From Streptomyces sp. NBC_00464 (GTDB taxonomy: Bacteria > Actinomycetota > Actinomycetes > Streptomycetales > Streptomycetaceae), in assembly GCF_036013915.1 (NCBI RefSeq), contig NZ_CP107899.1, positions 744,001 to 808,000 on the forward strand: a DNA stretch of 64,000 nt, written 5' to 3'. The notes under the pieces are model-generated. The model had not been told where the DNA came from, did not search any database, and was given only the letters and a program-made list of their open reading frames with translations. The stretch's first letter is position 1, and every line of letters begins with the position of its first letter. Below are positions 56,393 to 64,000 of this stretch, piece by piece. The position numbers and the translations under genes are program-made.

Positions 56393-57025
56393 ATGACAAG
56401 CACACCGCGCACCCCCTCCGCACCCTCCCCGTCCGCCTCCCCCGTCGTCGCCGGACTGCTGCTCGCGGCGGGCGGCGGACGGCGACTCGGCGGGCGCCCG
56501 AAGGCCTTGCTGGAGCACCGCGGCCGCCTCCTGGCCGACCACGCGGTGGCCACCCTCCGGGAGGGCGGCTGCGGCCCGGTCCATGTGGTGCTCGGCGCGT
56601 CCGCCGACGAGGTGCGGGCCCGCGCCGGACTGTCCGGCTGCACGGTGAGCGTCAACCCGGAGTGGACCGAGGGCATGGGCTCCTCGCTGCGGGCGGGACT
56701 CTCCGCCCTCACCGGCACGGACGCGGACGCGGTGGTCGTACTCCTGGTCGACCAGCCGGGTATCGGCGCCGAAGCTGTGTCCCGGGTGCGTGCGGCGTAC
56801 CGCTCGCGGACGAGCCTGGCGGCGGCCTCGTACGACGGGGAGCGGGGCCATCCGGTGCTCTTCGGGGCCGCGCTCTGGACGGATATCGCGGCGGGGGCGG
56901 TGGGCGATCAGGGGGCCCGTGCCTATCTGCGGGCGCACCGCGATGCGATCACGCTCGTCGAGTGTTCGGATGTGGCTCAGGCGTACGACATCGACACGGC
57001 GGAGGACCTGGCGCACCTTGAGTGA
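56393..57025 (+). CDS. MobA-like nucleotidyltransferase (MocA type)
   Basis: 210 aa. The NTP-transferase fold is marked by LLLAAGGGRRLGGRPKALL, VHVVLGASADEV, NPEWTEGMGSSLRAGL and LLVDQPGI. MocA-type enzymes attach CMP to molybdopterin for xanthine-dehydrogenase-class enzymes. Its place beside purine-breakdown genes fits that role, although no dehydrogenase genes lie in the window. The ATG at 56393 follows CAGGCGG. Confidence 0.85.
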   Translation: MTSTPRTPSAPSPSASPVVAGLLLAAGGGRRLGGRPKALLEHRGRLLADHAVATLREGGCGPVHVVLGASADEVRARAGLSGCTVSVNPEWTEGMGSSLRAGLSALTGTDADAVVVLLVDQPGIGAEAVSRVRAAYRSRTSLAAASYDGERGHPVLFGAALWTDIAAGAVGDQGARAYLRAHRDAITLVECSDVAQAYDIDTAEDLAHLE

Positions 57026-57101
57026 ACGCACTGGCACGCTGCGCCAGCAGCACCCCACTTCTGTCGACCCGGAGAATCTCGACATCAACAAACCATTGAA
57101 C

Positions 57102-57116
57102 TTCCACCATGAGGAA
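57102..57116. promoter_or_regulatory. Possible AllR-type site before malate synthase
   Basis: TTCCAC-CAT-GAGGAA, an imperfect inverted repeat (5 of 6 pairs) in the 234-bp leader of malate synthase. It recalls the TTC...GAA sites at the allB-allR region; the similarity is weak. Confidence 0.35.
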
Positions 57117-57259
57117 ACTACTATCCACTGGTCAGAAGCCCTCTGCACCTCAGACGGCGACCACGGCCGTATCCCGGAGCCATGGCACGCCGTGCCATTT
57201 CAGGCGACCCGGCGGCCGTGAGACGTCGCCCGCACCGCCCGCTGAAGGAGTGACAGCTC

Positions 57260-58879
<1,620 letters not shown>

Positions 58880-58899
58880 GCCGCGCGTACGAACACGCG

Positions 58900-58950
58900 G
58901 GACGACGACGCCCCACCGCCGGAACGCTCGGCGGTGGGGCGTCGTCGTCC
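58900..58950. terminator. Very long bidirectional terminator
   Basis: A perfect 22-bp stem (58900-58921 with 58929-58950) and a 7-nt loop, between the convergent aceB and enolase genes. Confidence 0.92.
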
Positions 58951-58983
58951 GCGGGGCGGTCAGCCCGGCGGGACGTGGACCCG

Positions 58984-60434
<1,451 letters not shown>

Positions 60435-60487
60435 GCAGGGCAGACAGGGCACTCGGTCCCGCTGGTGATCACCGGTTAAAGTGCCCT

Positions 60488-60910
60488 ATGCCCACCCCCG
60501 ACCCCGCCGCCGTCGCCACCGAACTGCGTAACGCGATGGGCAAACTCACTCGGCGCGTGAAGCACGAGGACCACATCCCGCACGGTCAGGTCTCCGTGCT
60601 CGGCACCCTTGACCGTGAAGGGGCCATGACCACCAGCGATCTCGCCGCGGATCAGCGGGTACGGCCCCAGTCCATGGCCCGGGCGGTCGGGTTGCTCATG
60701 GAACAGGGGCTGATCGTCCGCCGGGCGCATCCCACGGACGGCCGCAAGACCCTGGTCGAGCTCTCCCCCGCCGGACACGCCGCACTCGATGCCGAGCGCG
60801 GGCGCAGGGCCGGGTGGCTGGCCCAGGCCATCGAGGGCGAGCTCACCGGCGAGGAGCGGGAGGTGCTGGCGCACAGCGCCGCCCTGATGGAGCGGCTCGC
60901 CGGGCGCTGA
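60488..60910 (+). CDS. MarR family regulator
   Basis: 140 aa. A winged helix typical of MarR: HGQVSVLGTLDREGAMTTSD, LAADQRVRPQSMARAVGLLM, and the wing VRRAHPTDGRKTLVELS. The ATG at 60488 lacks a ribosome site; GGTTAAAGT ends about 7 nt before it and could be a -10 element, giving a leaderless message. Divergent from enolase across the 13-bp repeat array. Confidence 0.92.
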   Translation: MPTPDPAAVATELRNAMGKLTRRVKHEDHIPHGQVSVLGTLDREGAMTTSDLAADQRVRPQSMARAVGLLMEQGLIVRRAHPTDGRKTLVELSPAGHAALDAERGRRAGWLAQAIEGELTGEEREVLAHSAALMERLAGR

Positions 60911-60945
60911 CGGGCGGCGCTTGCCCATATACCGCAGGCATCCAG

Positions 60946-60982
60946 ACCGGCTCGCGGAGCCCACAGGACTCCGCGAGCCGGT
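60946..60982. terminator. Terminator between marR and chitinase
   Basis: A perfect 14-bp stem (ACCGGCTCGCGGAG and its complement) with a 9-nt loop, between two convergent genes. Confidence 0.88.
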
Positions 60983-61005
60983 ATCCGGTGTCCGCCCGGC
61001 CGCGC

Positions 61006-63294
61006 CTACTTCAGCCCGGTGTCGAGCGCGTTGAGCAGCGTCCCCTGCGGAGTGTCCCCCGACATCTCCCAGACCATGACGCCCAGCAGCCCCTTGTCCT
61101 TGACGTACGCGGCCTTCTTGCCGATGGACCAGGTGTCGTCGAAGGACCACCACTGGTTGCCGGTATATCCGTATGTCGACACGGACTGCTCGTCGTGGTG
61201 GACCGTCATCGTCGGGTATGCGCCGATGAGGTTCGAGTAGCCCCGGGTGCCGGCCTCCTCGGCGAACTGGCCGGGGGCGGCGCCGGTGGCGGGCTGCCAT
61301 TCGCCTGCCGCCCCGCCATCGGTGACGTTCTGCCAGCCGCGGCCGTAGAACGGGATGCCGAGCGTCAGCTTGCGGGGCTCGACGCCCGCGTCCGTGTACG
61401 CCTTGATGGCGGCGTCCGCACTGAAGTGGAAGTCGTACGGGTCCTGGTCGTCGGTGTAGAGGTTGGCCTGGTGGCCGGTGCGGTTCGGCTCCCAGGAGTT
61501 GTCGCTGCCGGAGCCGTGGAAGTCGTAGCCCTGGACGTTGGCCACGTCGAGGGAGTCGAAGACCTTGCCCAGGTCCCAGCCCTCGCCGATCTTCTGCGGG
61601 TCGGCGGGGGTGAACGCGGTGAGGAGGCGGTGGCCGCCGCCGAGCGCGTCCAGCTGCTTGCGGAACTCGGCGAGCAGCAGGGTGAGGTTGCCCTTGTCGT
61701 TCGGCGAGTAGTGGTTGCCGGGGTGTCCGGTGCCGGTGCCGGGCCACTCCCAGTCGATGTCGAAGCCGTCGAAGATGCCTGCCGCGGTGCCGGGGCCGCC
61801 CGCTCCGCCGTACTCGGGCAGGTTGCCCTTGATGTACATGTCGATGCAGGACGAGACGAACTTCTTGCGGGCGGCGTCGGTGGCGGCGACGTCGGAGAAG
61901 TACTTCGAGTACGTCCAGCCGCCGAGCGAGACCACGATCTTGAGGTTGGGGTGGAGCTGCTTCAGCTTCTTCAACTGGTTGAAGTTGCCGCGCAGTTTGC
62001 CCCAGCCGTCGTCCGCGACCCCGTCCACGGACTGGGCGGCGCTGAACGGGCGGGCGTAGTCGGCGTCCGCGTCACCGGCGCCGGTGCCCTGCTCGGGGTC
62101 CTGGGGGTCGGCGGTGGTGCCCTTGGTGACGCCGTTCAGGCAGGTGAGGTTGTTGGGGTCGATGTTGGCGAAGGCGTAGTTGACGATGTCGAGCTTCCCG
62201 GCGGCGCCGGAGTCGTGGAGGTTCTTGACGAAGTACTGGCGCCCGTAGATCCCCCACTGGACGAAGTAGCCGACCTTGGCGTAGTTGCCCGCGCCGACGA
62301 TGTCGTCGGTCTTCACGGTGAGGGTGTTGCTCGCGGGCGAGGCGTTGTCGGCCGCGTCACGGGCCTTGACCGTGAAGGTGTACGAGGTCGAGGGAGACAG
62401 ACCGCCGATGGTGGCGGTGGCCGTGCTGCCGGAGACCGTCGTGGCCAGGGTGGAGCCGCGGTAGATGTCATATGCGGCGACCCGTTGGTTGTCCGTCGCG
62501 GCGGTCCAGGCCAGCGTGACGGACGAGGAGTCGGTCGCGGTGGCGTGCAGGGCACCGGGGGCCGTCGGAGGCGAGGTGTCGGTGGCCGGGTCGACGGTGG
62601 TGACGGCCAGCGGGGCACTCTCGGCGGAGGTGTTCCCGCGGGTGTCCTTGGCCCGGACGGTGAAGGAGTAGGGGGTGGCGGGGGTCAGACCGGTGACGGT
62701 GGCGGAGGTCGTCGCGGTGGCGGAGCCGACCACCTTGCCGCCGGCCAGGATGTCGTACGAGGCCACGGGGAAGTCGCCCGCGGCGGCGGCCGTCCAGGAC
62801 AGCGAGGCGGTGCGGGCGGTCACATCGGTCCGCTTGAGCCCGCCGGGCGCGCCGGGCGGCGCGTCGGCGGACCCGTCGCACTTGTCGCCGTTGATCCGGC
62901 AGCCGGTCGGTGCGGTGATCGGGCCGGTGGCGACGAACCAGAAGCTGTAGGGCTCGGTGGTGGCGTGCGCGGCGACCGTGCCGTTGTAGTGGGCGTTGAC
63001 CGCGGTGATGTGGCTGCCCCGGGTGGTGACGGTGCCGTTGTACGAGGAACTGATCGCGACCCCGGCAGGCAGGTCGAATTCGAGGCTCCAGCCGGTGACG
63101 GCCGTGTCGGTGTCGTTGCGCAGGACATAGGTCCCCTTCCACCACGGCCCGTTGTCGGCCGAGGTGAAGGTCGCCGTGAGCTTGCCCGCCGCGTGCGCGG
63201 GGCCGGTCTGGAGGGACAGGAGGGCGAGGAGGAGGGCGAGGACGGCGAGCAGTGCGGTCGCCGTCCTCCGTCTGAGGGGCATGTGCTCGAACAT
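61006..63294 (-). CDS. Secreted chitinase, CBM2-FN3-FN3-GH18
   Basis: 762 aa. It hydrolyses chitin outside the cell. Seen: signal peptide (1-36, ending GPAHAA), a CBM2 binding domain (about 38-140), two fibronectin III domains (about 147-234 and 241-330) and a GH18 domain (about 338-762) with FDGFDIDWEW, catalytic Glu516, plus SLGGWTYSKYF and YDFHG. The ATG at 63294 follows AAGGGAGAACC. The promoter carries the DasR-type double repeat known from Streptomyces chitinases. Confidence 0.96.
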   Translation of the reverse strand: MFEHMPLRRRTATALLAVLALLLALLSLQTGPAHAAGKLTATFTSADNGPWWKGTYVLRNDTDTAVTGWSLEFDLPAGVAISSSYNGTVTTRGSHITAVNAHYNGTVAAHATTEPYSFWFVATGPITAPTGCRINGDKCDGSADAPPGAPGGLKRTDVTARTASLSWTAAAAGDFPVASYDILAGGKVVGSATATTSATVTGLTPATPYSFTVRAKDTRGNTSAESAPLAVTTVDPATDTSPPTAPGALHATATDSSSVTLAWTAATDNQRVAAYDIYRGSTLATTVSGSTATATIGGLSPSTSYTFTVKARDAADNASPASNTLTVKTDDIVGAGNYAKVGYFVQWGIYGRQYFVKNLHDSGAAGKLDIVNYAFANIDPNNLTCLNGVTKGTTADPQDPEQGTGAGDADADYARPFSAAQSVDGVADDGWGKLRGNFNQLKKLKQLHPNLKIVVSLGGWTYSKYFSDVAATDAARKKFVSSCIDMYIKGNLPEYGGAGGPGTAAGIFDGFDIDWEWPGTGTGHPGNHYSPNDKGNLTLLLAEFRKQLDALGGGHRLLTAFTPADPQKIGEGWDLGKVFDSLDVANVQGYDFHGSGSDNSWEPNRTGHQANLYTDDQDPYDFHFSADAAIKAYTDAGVEPRKLTLGIPFYGRGWQNVTDGGAAGEWQPATGAAPGQFAEEAGTRGYSNLIGAYPTMTVHHDEQSVSTYGYTGNQWWSFDDTWSIGKKAAYVKDKGLLGVMVWEMSGDTPQGTLLNALDTGLK

Positions 63295-63378
63295 GGTTCT
63301 CCCTTGCGGCTGGGACCGGCGAGGCGGCCCTCGGGAGGAGCGGATGCACGTCGTTCCATGGAGCACAGGGGAAAGTAA

Positions 63379-63413
63379 TTGGTCTGGACCAAGCCGTCAA
63401 TAGGTACAGACCA
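63379..63413 (-). promoter_or_regulatory. Chitinase promoter with DasR-type repeats
   Basis: On the coding strand: TGGTCTGTACCT (63413-63402), then -35 TTGACG (63400-63395), 17 bp, then -10 TACTTT. A second repeat, TGGTCCAGACCA (63391-63380), lies in the spacer. The palindrome TTGGTC-TG-GACCAA fits the DasR consensus; repression relieved by N-acetylglucosamine derivatives is expected. Confidence 0.82.
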
Positions 63414-63455
63414 ATTAACCTCTTGCCACCCTCCCCGATCCCGCCGGGAAACCGC

Positions 63456-64000
63456 TCAGCCGCCGAGCACGACCGTGCGCGCCGCCGAGAAGTCACCCCA
63501 CTTGCCGTCGGGGAGTTTGGCGCGGATCTTCATCGAGTGGCGGGTGCCGCGCGGCTCGCCGACGGTAAGCCGGTAGCTCGCCCGGCCCGCGGGCGGTTCG
63601 CCGCCCCAGACGATCGTGGTGGTGAGCCGGCCGTCCAGATAGAGCTGGTAGGCGGGAATCTTCCCGCCGGTCTCCGGCTGCTTCCAGTCCAGGTCCACGG
63701 CGTACTCCTTGCCCTGCGCCTTGCTCGTGATCCGCAGGTCCGTGGGGGCGGTACTCGCGGGTGCGCCGGGCGCGGTCGCGGTGGTGAGGTCGAAGGTGTC
63801 GCTGTCGGACGACGAGGTGTCGGCCGCGTCGCGGGCGCGGACCGTGAAGGTGTAGACGGTGCCGGGACGCAGCCCGGTCAGGCGCGCCGTGGTCTGCGTG
63901 CCGGGCACGCTGTGGATGCGGGAGCCCTCCTGGTAGATGTCGTACGAGGTGACGCCGACGTCGTCCGTGGAGCCGCCCCAGGACAGGGTCGCGGCCTTGC
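63456..64000 (-). CDS. Fibronectin III-domain protein, C-terminal part (cut by window edge)
   Basis: The last 181 or so codons of a gene that starts beyond the right edge. An FN3 domain (TLSWGGSTDDVGVTSYDIYQ ... TVYTFTVRARDAADTSSSDS) is followed by a second, divergent Ig/FN3-like domain (VDLDWKQPETGGKIPAYQLY) ending ARTVVLGG. The FN3 sequence is close to those of the adjacent chitinase, so it is probably an extracellular carbohydrate-acting protein. The catalytic part is not visible. Confidence 0.85.
   Translation of the reverse strand, partial: KAATLSWGGSTDDVGVTSYDIYQEGSRIHSVPGTQTTARLTGLRPGTVYTFTVRARDAADTSSSDSDTFDLTTATAPGAPASTAPTDLRITSKAQGKEYAVDLDWKQPETGGKIPAYQLYLDGRLTTTIVWGGEPPAGRASYRLTVGEPRGTRHSMKIRAKLPDGKWGDFSAARTVVLGG

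Overview
The window is high-GC actinobacterial DNA and is almost certainly from a Streptomyces chromosome. The signs are very GC-rich third codon positions, frequent GTG/TTG starts, a pair of helix-turn-helix (DUF5753-type) and DUF397 genes, an S-adenosylmethionine (SAM) methyltransferase of the DUF574 type, CYP107-like P450s, a secreted CBM2/FN3/GH18 chitinase with a DasR-type promoter, and an allR-allB-alc purine locus. No rRNA, tRNA, CRISPR array, prophage or intact insertion sequence was seen.

Positions 1-25,230 hold an extracellular protease island. Six large secreted S8 (subtilisin-like) peptidases are all on the minus strand; one is cut by the left edge. Two related LuxR-type/TrmB-like regulators are interleaved with them. 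Six intergenic regions contain the same nested palindrome. Each is two inverted 18-bp half-sites of the form GRTGGCGRNNNNRCGACR, normally abutting (36 bp). In one site the halves are pushed apart by exactly 10 bp at the dyad axis. The sites lie in front of every protease transcription unit with a visible promoter region and in front of both regulator genes. This looks like a dedicated, possibly undescribed, protease regulon and is the most interesting item here. One of the proteases also carries cohesin-like and dockerin-like domains.

Positions 25,300-32,900 are mixed housekeeping and accessory genes: a metallophosphoesterase, a lone degenerate resolvase-like domain, the HTH/DUF397/methyltransferase group, a PIG-L deacetylase, a SHOCT peptide, two coupled GNAT acetyltransferases and a membrane-anchored hypothetical protein. 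Positions 32,900-39,300 form a sugar-uptake cluster: a GntR regulator, a lipoprotein binding protein, a permease and an ATPase with 4-bp gene overlaps, then a ROK sugar kinase, with a divergent Gfo/Idh/MocA dehydrogenase. Positions 39,300-42,100 are an overlapping P450 - thioesterase - P450 set. Positions 42,200-48,200 hold a NarL-type two-component system, an EamA exporter diverging from a TetR gene, and several small proteins.

Positions 48,300-58,900 are allantoin catabolism and the disposal of its glyoxylate: allantoicase and allantoinase with a divergent IclR regulator, a MobA-like nucleotidyltransferase and malate synthase. A FtsX/ABC exporter with a divergent two-component system sits inside this locus. 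Positions 58,900-64,000 hold a second-type enolase diverging from a MarR gene across five 13-bp tandem repeats, the chitinase, and the 3' end of another FN3 protein. Strong GC-rich hairpins mark most operon ends.
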